From CAUZEB01 sp963578655 (GTDB taxonomy: Bacteria; Chloroflexota; Dehalococcoidia; Lucifugimonadales; CAUZEB01), in the NCBI GenBank assembly GCA_963578655.1, contig CAUZEB010000003.1, positions 1 to 33,238 on the forward strand: a stretch of DNA of 33,238 nucleotides, given 5' to 3'. The notes beneath the pieces are model-generated. The model was not told the origin of the DNA and ran no database searches. It was given only the letters and a program-made list of their open reading frames with translations. The translations under genes and the position numbers were made by a program. This document shows, piece by piece, positions 8,693 through 17,173 of this stretch. Position 1 is the stretch's first letter. Each line of letters begins with the position of its first letter.

Positions 8693-9985
8693 TTAAGAAT
8701 TATATTTATCGTAAATTTCCCGACCAGCAAATTCAGCCTTATATCCTAATTCGTGCTCTATCCTAAGCAATCGATTATACTTCGATGTACGTTCGCTACG
8801 AGCAGGTGCACCCGCTTTGATTTGTCCTGCATTGGTGCCAACTGCAAGGTCAGCAATTATAGTATCTTCGGTTTCACCAGACCGATGACTTATAATGACA
8901 CCCCAATCTGATGCTTTAGCTAATTTTATCGCTTCCAAGGTCTCTGTAATCGTGCCAATCTGATTCGGTTTTATCAAAACGGCATTGCTTGCATCCAAAT
9001 CAATTCCTTTTTGTATTAATGTTGTATTAGTAGTCAGCAAATCGTCCCCAACCAGTTGTACTCTTCGGCCTATTCTTTCTGTCAAAGACTTCCAGTTATC
9101 CCAATCTCCTTCAGCCATACCATCTTCTATACTTATGATAGGATATTTACTCGTCCACGATTCATACCGATCTATGAGTTCTTCTGGTGTATAGACGCTC
9201 TTCTCACTCTCAAGGTCGTAAGTACCATCTTCCATAACGAAAAACTCCGATGCAGCGACATCGAGAGCTATGAAACATTGTTTCCCAGGCACATACCCAG
9301 CTTTATCAATGGCATCTACTATAAGTTCTATAGCCTGTTCATTGGAAGAGAGATCAGGTGCGAAGCCTCCTTCATCACCCACAGAGGTACTTAGTTTCAA
9401 AGACACCAGAAGTTCCTTCAGAGAATGATATATCTCTACACCCGCTCTTAACGAATCCTTAAAATTATCGAAGGCGGCTGGAACGATCATAAATTCTTGG
9501 AAATCAATTGAGTTTGTAGCGTGTCTACCCCCATTTATAATGTTAAGCATTGGGACAGGCAGTACAAATCCGCCTTGATCATGAAATCGTAAGTATAGTG
9601 GTTGACGCTTATGATTTGCCACAGCGTGAGCAAATGCCATGGAAACACCAAGAATGGCATTTGCACCTAATTTATTTTTATTACTGCTGCCATCTAAATC
9701 TATAAGTTTCCTATCTAGCGATTCCTGATCTTTCAGCGAATATCCGACTACTTCTGATGCGATTATTGTATTTACGTTTTCTACAGCCCTGAGAACGCCC
9801 TGTCCTTGAAAACGTTTAGGGTCGCCGTCTCTTAATTCTAATGCTTCACTGGCACCAGTACTAGCCCCGGAAGGAACTAGAGCCGTTCCCTGCACTCCGT
9901 TTGAAAGACTCATGGTTACCTCTAAAGTAGGATTGCCACGGGAATCAAGCGCTTCTGTAGAGAAGAGTTTAGATACGACTTCCAA
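8693..9985 (-). CDS. eno: Enolase
   Basis: Enolase interconverts 2-phosphoglycerate and phosphoenolpyruvate in glycolysis. Family signatures are complete: EALDSRGNPTLEV, PSGASTG, LPVPMLNIINGG, GDEGGFAPDL (acid residue), SIEDGMAEGDW and GDDLLTTN (magnesium ligands), LIKPNQIGT (catalytic lysine) and SHRSGETED. The frame is open from an ATG at 10009, but the GGAGG site lies downstream of that ATG. It is 7 bases upstream of a TTG at 9985, which also gives the usual N-terminal spacing, so TTG is taken as the start (430 residues). It follows the SLOG-family gene closely on the same strand and is probably in an operon with it. Confidence 0.96.
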   Translation of the reverse strand: MEVVSKLFSTEALDSRGNPTLEVTMSLSNGVQGTALVPSGASTGASEALELRDGDPKRFQGQGVLRAVENVNTIIASEVVGYSLKDQESLDRKLIDLDGSSNKNKLGANAILGVSMAFAHAVANHKRQPLYLRFHDQGGFVLPVPMLNIINGGRHATNSIDFQEFMIVPAAFDNFKDSLRAGVEIYHSLKELLVSLKLSTSVGDEGGFAPDLSSNEQAIELIVDAIDKAGYVPGKQCFIALDVAASEFFVMEDGTYDLESEKSVYTPEELIDRYESWTSKYPIISIEDGMAEGDWDNWKSLTERIGRRVQLVGDDLLTTNTTLIQKGIDLDASNAVLIKPNQIGTITETLEAIKLAKASDWGVIISHRSGETEDTIIADLAVGTNAGQIKAGAPARSERTSKYNRLLRIEHELGYKAEFAGREIYDKYNS

Positions 9986-10018
9986 TATCAAACCTCCATA
10001 AGGAGACATTATGCTAAT

Positions 10019-10492
10019 TCAATCCCGTTGCCTAGCTGCATTTATCGCTTTATCAACAGCATCAACAGGGCCTGTAGCAACCTGAATAGCCTTCTCTTCC
10101 ACACCACTACGAAACATTTTCCAGGTCTCTAATCCGATCGTTGGAATATTTTCTGCCAACGCATGCCCAATCTCTGAAAGGGTACCAAAAGCGCCACCAA
10201 TAGCTATCACAGATCTTCCAGATTTTACAACTATAACATTACGTGCGTACTTCAATCCTGTACAAATCGGGTAATCTACCCATTGATTAGACTGATTGGG
10301 GTCATCTCCGGGCAATATTCCTATCGTGTTACCTCCCGTAGCTTTCGCTCCTTTACATACCGCCTCCATTACTCCACCCATACCTCCACAAACGATGGTA
10401 ACACCTCTCCTACCTAATTCCCTGCCAACATTCTCCGCGAGCGCATAAATATCAGGTTCAGGATTCCCGCTGCCGATCACCGAGATAATCAA
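10019..10492 (-). CDS. TIGR00725/LOG-like Rossmann-fold protein (SLOG superfamily)
   Basis: The 157-residue single-domain protein has the SLOG/LOG fold associated with nucleotide-derived ligand binding. Signatures are VIGSGNPEPD at the N-terminus, IVCGGMGGVMEAVCKGA near residues 33-49, GILPGDDP, and ARNVIVVKSGRSVIAIGG with the G-G-x-x-T-x-x-E element (GGAFGTLSEIGHAL). Relatives include LOG cytokinin-activating hydrolases and molybdenum cofactor carrier-like proteins, but TIGR00725-type members have no settled function. The start is TTG at 10492 with GGAGG about 10 bases upstream. Only 33 bases separate its end from the eno start, so the two should be co-transcribed. Confidence 0.85.
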   Translation of the reverse strand: MIISVIGSGNPEPDIYALAENVGRELGRRGVTIVCGGMGGVMEAVCKGAKATGGNTIGILPGDDPNQSNQWVDYPICTGLKYARNVIVVKSGRSVIAIGGAFGTLSEIGHALAENIPTIGLETWKMFRSGVEEKAIQVATGPVDAVDKAINAARQRD

Positions 10493-10530
10493 TTTTTTTC
10501 CACCTCCACATAAACGACACGACTGGGGGG

Positions 10531-10569
10531 ATTATAACACCATGATGGGAGGTATAAAGAGGTATAAAA
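10531..10569 (-). promoter_or_regulatory. Candidate -10 and tandem 10-bp repeat upstream of the SLOG-eno operon
   Basis: On the minus strand TATAAT lies at 10536-10531, about 40 bases before the TTG start of the SLOG-family gene. Just upstream the plus strand reads AGGTATAAAG then AGGTATAAAA (10550-10569), two direct repeats exactly one helical turn apart. They occupy the -35 region, where no good -35 hexamer is seen, so an activator could bind there. The repeat is seen directly; the function is inferred. Confidence 0.4.
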
Positions 10570-10762
10570 TGGATTCGAGTTGAACCGATAAAAAATCTGA
10601 GATCTCACGTATTCACGACGACCGGTCTTAAAGTCTAGAGAAAATTCGATTATTAGTAACAGTGTATGATAACGTGTATTCCCCTGGAATGTGTTGTCTT
10701 AACTAACTCTAATCCCGTATTTAACTTCTTATGGATTTATCCTGATGCTGGAGGACTAATAT

Positions 10763-11056
10763 TTGAATGTTGGAATTTACAAAGTCAAAATACGACTACC
10801 AGAGAACCAAACCTTGAAAGGTAAGCGAAGTACAATTAACTCACTTTGTCATCGCGTTAGAAACAAATTTAACGTTTCCATATCAGTGGTGGACAATCAA
10901 GATACCTGGCAATTAGCCACCGTAGGTATAAGTTACGTAAGTAATGATACACGACAAACCAATAAAGTACTCGATCACGTAGTCACCTTCCTTCAATCGG
11001 CTAGAGGTGACATTGATCTGGTTAGTTACGAACAGGAAACCCTCACGGGTTTTTAA
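10763..11056 (+). CDS. ylxP: DUF503 family protein (YlxP-like)
   Basis: The 97-residue protein matches the DUF503/YlxP family. It has the N-terminal VGIYKVKIRLPENQTLKGKR, the RNKFNVSIS strand, a Q-D-x-W motif (NQDTWQLATVGISYVSND) and the closing LDHVVTFLQS helix with a DIDLVSYE strand. The family is small, ferredoxin-like, and commonly sits beside rbfA, infB or nusA; a ribosome-associated role has been suggested but is not firmly shown. Here it is away from those genes. The start is TTG at 10763 with a GGAGG site at 10750-10754. Confidence 0.85.
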   Translation: MNVGIYKVKIRLPENQTLKGKRSTINSLCHRVRNKFNVSISVVDNQDTWQLATVGISYVSNDTRQTNKVLDHVVTFLQSARGDIDLVSYEQETLTGF

Positions 11057-11143
11057 ACTTGATTTCAAGATCAGTAATTTCGCGATTTATTTATGGAAGA
11101 ACCGCGCAATATATAATCTCAATTCGCCTGATCCAGGAGCACC

Positions 11144-11524
11144 ATGATGCATCAAAACGAGGAAATACATAGAAACCAAGAACGCATCAAATTACTTTTA
11201 CATACAGAGGAAATTGCAATATTGATCACCTCTCTCAGTGCATTAAGATCAGAACTAGCGCTTGCTGATGAACAAATTAGGGAACTTCAAGTCCCAGAAA
11301 TAAAAATTCGCATCCCAGATAATCTGTTTCAAAGCTTAGATCCCATTATCGATTCCATATCTAGAAATGTAATGGAACAAAGTGAACGATATTTTGAGGA
11401 GAAGAAAGATTTAGAAGGGAAACAATTATTCCACTCTACAATGCACGAACGCTGGCAATGGCATTCCCAACTTATAGAGCTTATGCAATTGGTTCTGGCA
11501 GCAGCATATAGGGAAAACGGGTAA
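11144..11524 (+). CDS. Hypothetical helical protein
   Basis: I do not recognise this 126-residue protein. It is rich in Glu, Gln, Leu and Ile and looks helical almost throughout, with possible amphipathic or coiled-coil stretches at about residues 5-50 and 75-95 on either side of a proline-containing segment (VPEIKIRIPDN). It has no signal peptide, membrane segment or Cys cluster. The ATG at 11144 is followed by a second ATG, and a CAGGAG lies close upstream. It follows ylxP on the same strand after 87 bases and could be co-transcribed. Coding potential is judged from length, composition and ribosome site only. Confidence 0.6.
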   Translation: MMHQNEEIHRNQERIKLLLHTEEIAILITSLSALRSELALADEQIRELQVPEIKIRIPDNLFQSLDPIIDSISRNVMEQSERYFEEKKDLEGKQLFHSTMHERWQWHSQLIELMQLVLAAAYRENG

Positions 11525-11860
11525 CCCTACTAGTTAAGTTATCTTAGCCCACGTTCAGGCCACTTTTACAGATACTCGCTATCAACACTTTACTGTCACA
11601 TGTCTTTTACCCATAGGACCACTCCGTGTACCTGTTATCGTGTTACTAGGGTCTTATATATTTAATATCTCTAATATTTGCACGTTACGACATCACTATG
11701 AGCTTTTAGTTACTAAACTATAATCCAATTGACTCGTTGTAAAACTTATGATAAGTTCCAACCATAAGTAACAAAAAACCCCGTGTGTAATTCTTACATG
11801 CTCGGTCTGTGAAATTGTATTCAGTGTTACTGTATTACTACTAACTGAGGAGGGAATATT
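11525..11860. other. Intergenic region upstream of the selenoprotein gene
   Basis: No gene was recognised. It contains a TATAAT at 11719-11724 without a good -35. A perfect 15-base palindrome AACTTATGATAAGTT lies at 11743-11757, and a further ATAAGT copy at 11764-11769 makes three related half-sites, a possible operator for the selenoprotein gene. Confidence 0.4.
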
Positions 11861-12148
11861 ATGGCTACTGGTGAAGGCAAATTTGAGGCAGAAATTATTT
11901 ATTGCGTCCCTTGAGCTCACCTCGGTACGGCGGTCTGGATGGCCTCCGAGATTTTCGCTGAAGGTGGAAAGGATGTTGCCCTGAAGATTACCCCTGGTAC
12001 TGCTGGAATACTACAGGTTTTTATAGACGGTGACAAAGTATATGATAAGGCAGAAGAGGACGGACAGTTCCCGACATTACCCCGCGTTAAGGAAATACGT
12101 GCTATTGTTAGGGAACGACTGGATTCTCTATCATTGAATGCTGATTGA
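11861..12148 (+). CDS. Rdx/SelW-like selenoprotein with in-frame TGA (selenocysteine)
   Basis: Read through the TGA at 11912-11914, this frame gives a 95-residue protein of the Rdx (SelW/SelT/SelH-like) thioredoxin-fold family. EAEIIYC-V-P-U at the first strand-helix turn forms a CxxU redox motif (Cys15, Sec18), and a helix (MASEIFAEGG), a middle segment with TPGTAGILQVFIDG, DKVYDK, and FPTLPRVKEI follow, as in other Rdx proteins. The ATG has an excellent GAGGAGGG site 6 bases upstream. Downstream of the TGA there is no other stop until 12146, and conserved features lie on both sides. A SECIS-like hairpin follows the TGA, and a strong terminator follows the gene. Rdx proteins are thought to act in thiol redox exchange; partners are unknown. 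A standard caller would report only a fragment from 11939. Confidence 0.87.
11921..11950 (+). promoter_or_regulatory. Bacterial SECIS-like hairpin after the Sec codon
   Basis: CTCGG (11921-11925) pairs with CCGAG (11946-11950), and inside it GGC (11929-11931) pairs with GCC (11942-11944). The 10-base apical loop is GGTCTGGATG. The loop begins 17 bases after the TGA, and its GGTCT matches the G-T-containing loop recognised by SelB in Escherichia coli fdhF, as known from that system. Pairing is read by eye, not folded computationally. Confidence 0.72.
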
Positions 12149-12173
12149 TTTTTTTGTTTTAACACGGATTTTA

Positions 12174-12206
12174 AAGCTCTAGGCTTAACCAGCCTAGAGC
12201 TTTTTT
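12174..12206 (+). terminator. Rho-independent terminator of the selenoprotein gene
   Basis: A perfect 12-bp stem, AAGCTCTAGGCT (12174-12185) with AGCCTAGAGCTT (12191-12202), closes on a TAACC loop and runs into a T tract to 12206. It lies 26 bases after the stop codon. The reverse side also has an A-rich flank, so weak bidirectional action is possible. Confidence 0.93.
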
Positions 12207-12303
12207 ACTTGGATTCACCCCCATATCATAATATTTAAGAACCTCACATTTCTATCCTGATGTGAACTAAGCTTCAAATAAAAAGTCCCGGAGATGAGGT
12301 GAT

Positions 12304-14239
12304 GTGTTGGGCGCTTTAGATGGTATTACTATTCTGGAAATTACCGGTAATATGTCAGGTGCAATAGTTACCATGCTACTTTGTGATAACGGGGCTAGAG
12401 TCATACGTGTAGAAAACGACATACACACTAACGCGAGAAATACTCCAGAATATGCGGTTTGGGACAGGGGTAAAGAAAAGTTTCATTTGAATCTACATAA
12501 GGATTCTGAAGCCAATAAGCACGATTCATTAGACATATCCAGTTTTTTTACCAATTAGTGAAAAGTATCGATGTCTTGGTTACGGACTCGATGACACAGT
12601 GGCATTCGATGATGGATATCACCTACCATAAACTTTCAGTCATTAACCATCAATTAATCTATTGCTCCATATCTTCATATGGCGGAGAGAGGGCCCTACA
12701 ACATGACTTCTCGTTAGATGATCTAGTTATGGCTCGTACGGGCATTTTATCGTCACAACCTTTCTTCCGTCCAGGTCCTGTACATGTGATACATCCCTTG
12801 CCGAGTATAGGCGCATCCCTGTGGGCATCCATAGGGACCGTCGCTGCTCTATATGCTAGAGAGAAAACGGGGGTCGGAAGAAAAGTAGCAACTTCCCTTA
12901 TGGCTGAGAGTTTAATGTTCGCCCCAAAAACACTCGGGGAACACCTTTCAGATTTCTTTTCCCTAATTCACCCACAGATGGTGGACCTTTCTATAGCCTG
13001 TATGAATGTGCAGACGGTGAATGGATCCAGTTAGGTTATGTTCATGGAGGATTTATTGATATTGCGATATCAGTCATGAGTATAGCTCACTTAATTACAG
13101 AACCGAAATTTGGGGAAGGAAGAAATCCAGATTCCGAACACTCCAGACGAGTACTCTTTGAAATAGTCAGAGATGTCATAAAGACTAAGGCATTTAACGA
13201 ATGGGAAGACTTATTTGAAGATGCCGATGTCCCATTCGCCAAAGCATACACAACGGACGAAAGTATGGACAATCCCCAAGTTCGATTTAACAATATGGTA
13301 GTAACTGTAACAGATCACGAACTTGGGGATATGATGCAAATGGGCAACTCGATTAAATTTATCAAATCGCCCGGTGAAATCAAGAATGGGAAGCAAATTA
13401 GTCATTTACATAATAACCCGACTTTCGCCGAGTTATTGAAAAGCTTATCAATTAAAAACATCCCCAGTAGTACGACTAAAATGAGTAAGGAAGATCTACT
13501 GCCAACTTCCTTAGAAGGGGTTAAAGTTGTCGAACTAACAAATGTAATTGCAGGACCTATGGCAGGCAAAATCCTAGCAGATTTGGGGGCTAACTGTATC
13601 AAGATAGAACCTCATTATGGTGATATTTCGCGTGCAGGAGGATCTGAGTTCTTCATTCATCTAAATTCCAATAAACGTTCTATATGCTTGGATGCAAAGA
13701 CCAAATCAGGAAAATCTATAATACAGAAGTTAGTTTCGAAAGCAGATGTAATTCTAGATAACATGCGCCCCGGTGCGGGAGATCGTATGGGTGTTGGACA
13801 TGAATCCATGACCAAGCTCAATCCTAACATAACTGATACCCACGTCACAGGCTATGGATCATCGGGACCATATTCTTAAAGACCGGGTGTCGCGGCCCCT
13901 GGTGAAAGCTCTAACAGGATTGCATCGAGCCCAGAGCGGGACAGAGAATCCGCCGAATTTGGCAGTTATAACTCGAACGTCTGCTTACAGTTACTGCATG
14001 ACGTTGGAGTTCCTTGAGCACCAGTAACAACTAACTATGGGATAAAGTTTTTCTCTGACCCACAGGCAATCGCCAATAACATGATTATAGAACACAATCA
14101 CAGAAATTTCGGCAAACTTAAATTCTCACATAATTTAATAAATTTTGGAGCAACGAAAGAGATATATGCTAGGACAACCCCATTTCTTGGAGAGCATACC
14201 GCTGAGATCCTGAAGGAATTAGTGATTGACTATCGATGA
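12304..14239 (+). pseudogene. Decayed two-domain CaiB/BaiF family CoA-transferase
   Basis: The pieces read as two tandem CaiB/BaiF domains. Domain 1 starts at GTG 12304 (LGALDGITILEITG, AVWDRGKEKF) and breaks at a T7 run (12543-12549) before TAG 12556. It resumes one frame back (SIDVLVTDS) and breaks again near 12978-12985. It then continues (FYSLYECADGEWIQLG) in the frame read from 13076. Domain 2 begins near 13496 (LPTSLEGVKVVELTNVIAGP) and stops at TAA 13877 after GYGSSGPYS. It then shifts frame near 13891-13898 (LVKALTGLHRAQSG), loses well over 100 residues near 13990, and resumes at HDVGVP followed by TGA 14015-14017 where homologues often have Cys or Ala (GVP-x-APV). It ends at TGA 14237. 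At least three frame changes, a nonsense codon and a deletion mean loss of function, though assembly error could explain single lesions. A functional copy would transfer CoA between carboxylic acids. Confidence 0.85.
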
Positions 14240-14293
14240 CGCTATACTTGGCCTAAATACTGTAACCAATAGAAAGCAGAAAGTTAAATTTAA

Positions 14294-17173
14294 GTGGACA
14301 AAAAAGTGGCATCACACGAGGAAAATCAAGGTAACATTACCCCTTTAAAACTTCCACCTGTTTTAATTGCTATTGCAATCATTCTTGTAATAGCCTCACA
14401 AATACTTGTACATCATTTCGCGCCTGTTTTGGTAATAACGCCACTTGTAATCGCTACGGTAATTGTTTCACTGGTTGTTTCGGGAAAGAAGTATCGTAAA
14501 CTAGATAAAATTAATATCGTCCCATATCGCATTGCTTATCCTACATCTGACAACGCTAGAATACTGGAAAAAAAACTCGGATTGGTATTTATCTCCTTGG
14601 GTACTCTAGCACTAATTATTTCACTTACTTTCTTTTCGTTAGGACCTCCCCACATCTTAGGTTGGCTGTCCTACAGCACAGCCGTGGCATTTATTCTACT
14701 CAGTCTCCCAGCATTTGACGGAGGATGTACTAGATTCATTAGATGTATTTCACAGGGCAAAATTATCTCCATTAATCTTAAAGACATTCCGATTTGGATA
14801 GCATTAGGACTAATCCTATCTGTGGCTTTGGCCTTAAGACTTTACGAACTCCAAGAACTCCCAGCAGGGTTTTGGTATGACGAAGCCGCCAATTTAAGTA
14901 TCGCGCAGCAAATACAAGAAGATCCAAGTTCCACTCCAGTGTTCTCTAGAGTTATTCCAATATTTTATCTCGTCCCCACAGCCATCCTTATCAGTATATT
15001 AGACATCACACCATCTTCAATACGGCTTATAAGTGTCGCTTTCTCTATCTCTGGAATAGTTGTCTTATTTCTCCTGACACGATTCGTCTTGGGTACCTAC
15101 CCAGCGTTACTGTCGGCGTTGTTATTGGGAGTAATGAGATGGGATATTAACTTTAGTAGAATTGGTATGGTCCCGATAACAATGACCCTTACTACAAGCT
15201 TGGCAGCTTATCTCACCTTAAAGGCAATAGAGCGAGGACATATATCTGCATATGGATACGCTGGCGTAGCATTGGGTTTTGGATTTTGGTTTTACACCTC
15301 TTTCTACGTTTTCCCCATTGTAATCGGATGTATTTTTATTCATCATTTCGTCACTGAACGCCCCAGCCTAAGACCATTTATATCCAAAATAACCGTCATG
15401 CTCACAATCGCTCTATGTATTGCCGCTCCAGTCGCCCAATATGCTTTTCTTAACCCCGACTCTTTTTTCGCAAGGATCGAATCCACGAGTGTGTTTTCTG
15501 AGGTTCCCTTGAACGAAATTTTGAGTGATATTAAATCCGGATTTATGAAACATGCCCTTATGTTTCATTCAAAAGGAGACCTCAATCCACGACACAACCT
15601 ACCAGGATCTCCTATGCTCGACTTTCTTTCGGGAACCCTACTACTACTAGGGCTAATGATCACTATAGTGAAATGGAGAAATATAGGTCTATTCTGTCTC
15701 CCGGTGTGGCTTTTTATAATGATGGTCCCTGGCATATTTACCGTACCTGGGGAAGCTCCTCAAGCTCTTAGATCTATAGGTGTTACGCCAGCTATAGCTA
15801 TACTTATCACAATAGCGATTTACACCATTTGGATAACAGGGCGTTCATCTGAGTGGATCATTTTAAGGAAATCAACCCCTTTTGCCGTCATATTAATTCT
15901 GGGAGTTATTGCAACGAGTAATATTAATACCTATTTTCATACACAAGCTAATCATCCAGATGTATTCACATTATTTAGTACTGACGAAACGTTGATCGGT
16001 GAACACATGCTGAAATTACAGCAAGAGGGTTACAGCATGCTAGTTTCTGGTCAATTTCAATACAGTCTAAACAGATCTCTATTTGCAAATGAACCACGTG
16101 TCGGAGTGGTTAAAGGACCTGAGTCGATACCTATTCATACAAGCTCAGTTTGGCTAGGAGCTTCTATATATCTGGAGCCTCGAGAGAAAAATTTCTACGA
16201 ACTTCTAAACCTTTATTATCCTGAAGCACTATTTAAAGAAATTCGCCCGCCTAATGGAGGAGACATTTTATTCTATTCAGCAGTTATCAGCAGAGAACAA
16301 CTTGAAGCCAAGCAAGGGTTAATAGCCGAATATAGCCTAGCAGATAACTCTGTTAAAGAGATGATACAAAGCAACACAGGAGGCATTTGGCTTGCTGGTT
16401 TCAAATCGCAAGACATGCCTCTTAATCTTTTATGGAAGGGTTCTATACACATTAACACACCAGGTGAATACTCATTCATTCTGGAAGGAACGGCCGACAT
16501 TGATGTAATGCTAGACGGACGGAACATTCTGAATAAGCATCACGATGTCATACACATTAAGCCTGCTATCGGAATGCACTCAATACTCGTGACAGGACGT
16601 TTGGTTACTCGCAATGACGTTTTCAGGTTACTATGGCGCCCACCCAACGGTGAAGTAACAGCTATCCCGACCGAACATCTCTATCACGGAACGATTCGAC
16701 CGATGGGCTTATCCGGACGTTTTTACACGCTGCATGGAGATTCTACAGCCGCCCTGAACCTGACTACAACGAAAATTCCAGACGCCACTGTCTTAACGCC
16801 ATCCATGGATGCATTCTGGTACACCCCAGTAGTCTCGCATCCTTACATGGCAACATGGGATGGCTCGTTAAATGTGCTTGAAGAGGATACCTATACTTTT
16901 AAGGTTCATAGCACGGGAAAGGTAAGGTTGACGATAGACGGGTTCATTAACTTGGAACACCCTCCAACCAAGAGCATTGCATCAGAAAAAAGAGTGACTT
17001 TGAAATCGGGTCAGCACCGGATACGAGTAGATTACACGTCTATTACTCCACTATCTCGTTTTGAGATTTTATGGGCAAACTCGAACGAAGAATTAAAACC
17101 CATACCTATTGAACTACTGTCACCCAACGTAGACCACTTATTCAGCATAGTAGATAGTCGGACAAGAGATTAA
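14294..17173 (+). CDS. GT-C (PMT/ArnT-like) membrane glycosyltransferase with two C-terminal PA14-like domains
   Basis: This 959-residue protein starts with about a dozen hydrophobic segments (to roughly residue 545), the pattern of polyprenyl-phosphate-sugar-dependent GT-C enzymes. After the transmembrane segment LGLILSVALALRL comes GFWYDEAANLSI, with the acidic D-E pair near residues 195-196 typical of GT39/ArnT first loops. The extracytoplasmic tail carries two PA14-like beta domains, at about residues 675-800 (AEYSLADN, TPGEYSFILEGTADIDVMLDG) and 804-945 (GLSGRFYTLHGD, YMATWDGSLNVLEEDTYTF, VRLTIDG). PA14 domains bind carbohydrate. A role in glycosylating envelope proteins or glycans is inferred. 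The start is GTG 14294, with a weak ribosome site. The stop overlaps the convergent cupin gene by 3-4 bases. Confidence 0.85.
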   Translation: MDKKVASHEENQGNITPLKLPPVLIAIAIILVIASQILVHHFAPVLVITPLVIATVIVSLVVSGKKYRKLDKINIVPYRIAYPTSDNARILEKKLGLVFISLGTLALIISLTFFSLGPPHILGWLSYSTAVAFILLSLPAFDGGCTRFIRCISQGKIISINLKDIPIWIALGLILSVALALRLYELQELPAGFWYDEAANLSIAQQIQEDPSSTPVFSRVIPIFYLVPTAILISILDITPSSIRLISVAFSISGIVVLFLLTRFVLGTYPALLSALLLGVMRWDINFSRIGMVPITMTLTTSLAAYLTLKAIERGHISAYGYAGVALGFGFWFYTSFYVFPIVIGCIFIHHFVTERPSLRPFISKITVMLTIALCIAAPVAQYAFLNPDSFFARIESTSVFSEVPLNEILSDIKSGFMKHALMFHSKGDLNPRHNLPGSPMLDFLSGTLLLLGLMITIVKWRNIGLFCLPVWLFIMMVPGIFTVPGEAPQALRSIGVTPAIAILITIAIYTIWITGRSSEWIILRKSTPFAVILILGVIATSNINTYFHTQANHPDVFTLFSTDETLIGEHMLKLQQEGYSMLVSGQFQYSLNRSLFANEPRVGVVKGPESIPIHTSSVWLGASIYLEPREKNFYELLNLYYPEALFKEIRPPNGGDILFYSAVISREQLEAKQGLIAEYSLADNSVKEMIQSNTGGIWLAGFKSQDMPLNLLWKGSIHINTPGEYSFILEGTADIDVMLDGRNILNKHHDVIHIKPAIGMHSILVTGRLVTRNDVFRLLWRPPNGEVTAIPTEHLYHGTIRPMGLSGRFYTLHGDSTAALNLTTTKIPDATVLTPSMDAFWYTPVVSHPYMATWDGSLNVLEEDTYTFKVHSTGKVRLTIDGFINLEHPPTKSIASEKRVTLKSGQHRIRVDYTSITPLSRFEILWANSNEELKPIPIELLSPNVDHLFSIVDSRTRD

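Noticed and set aside
14015..14017. TGA in GVP-x-APV of the CoA-transferase, a place where homologues can have Cys, as a second selenocysteine
   Set aside because: The gene already has frame changes, a TAA and a large deletion, and no SECIS-like hairpin was seen behind this TGA. Decay is the simpler reading.
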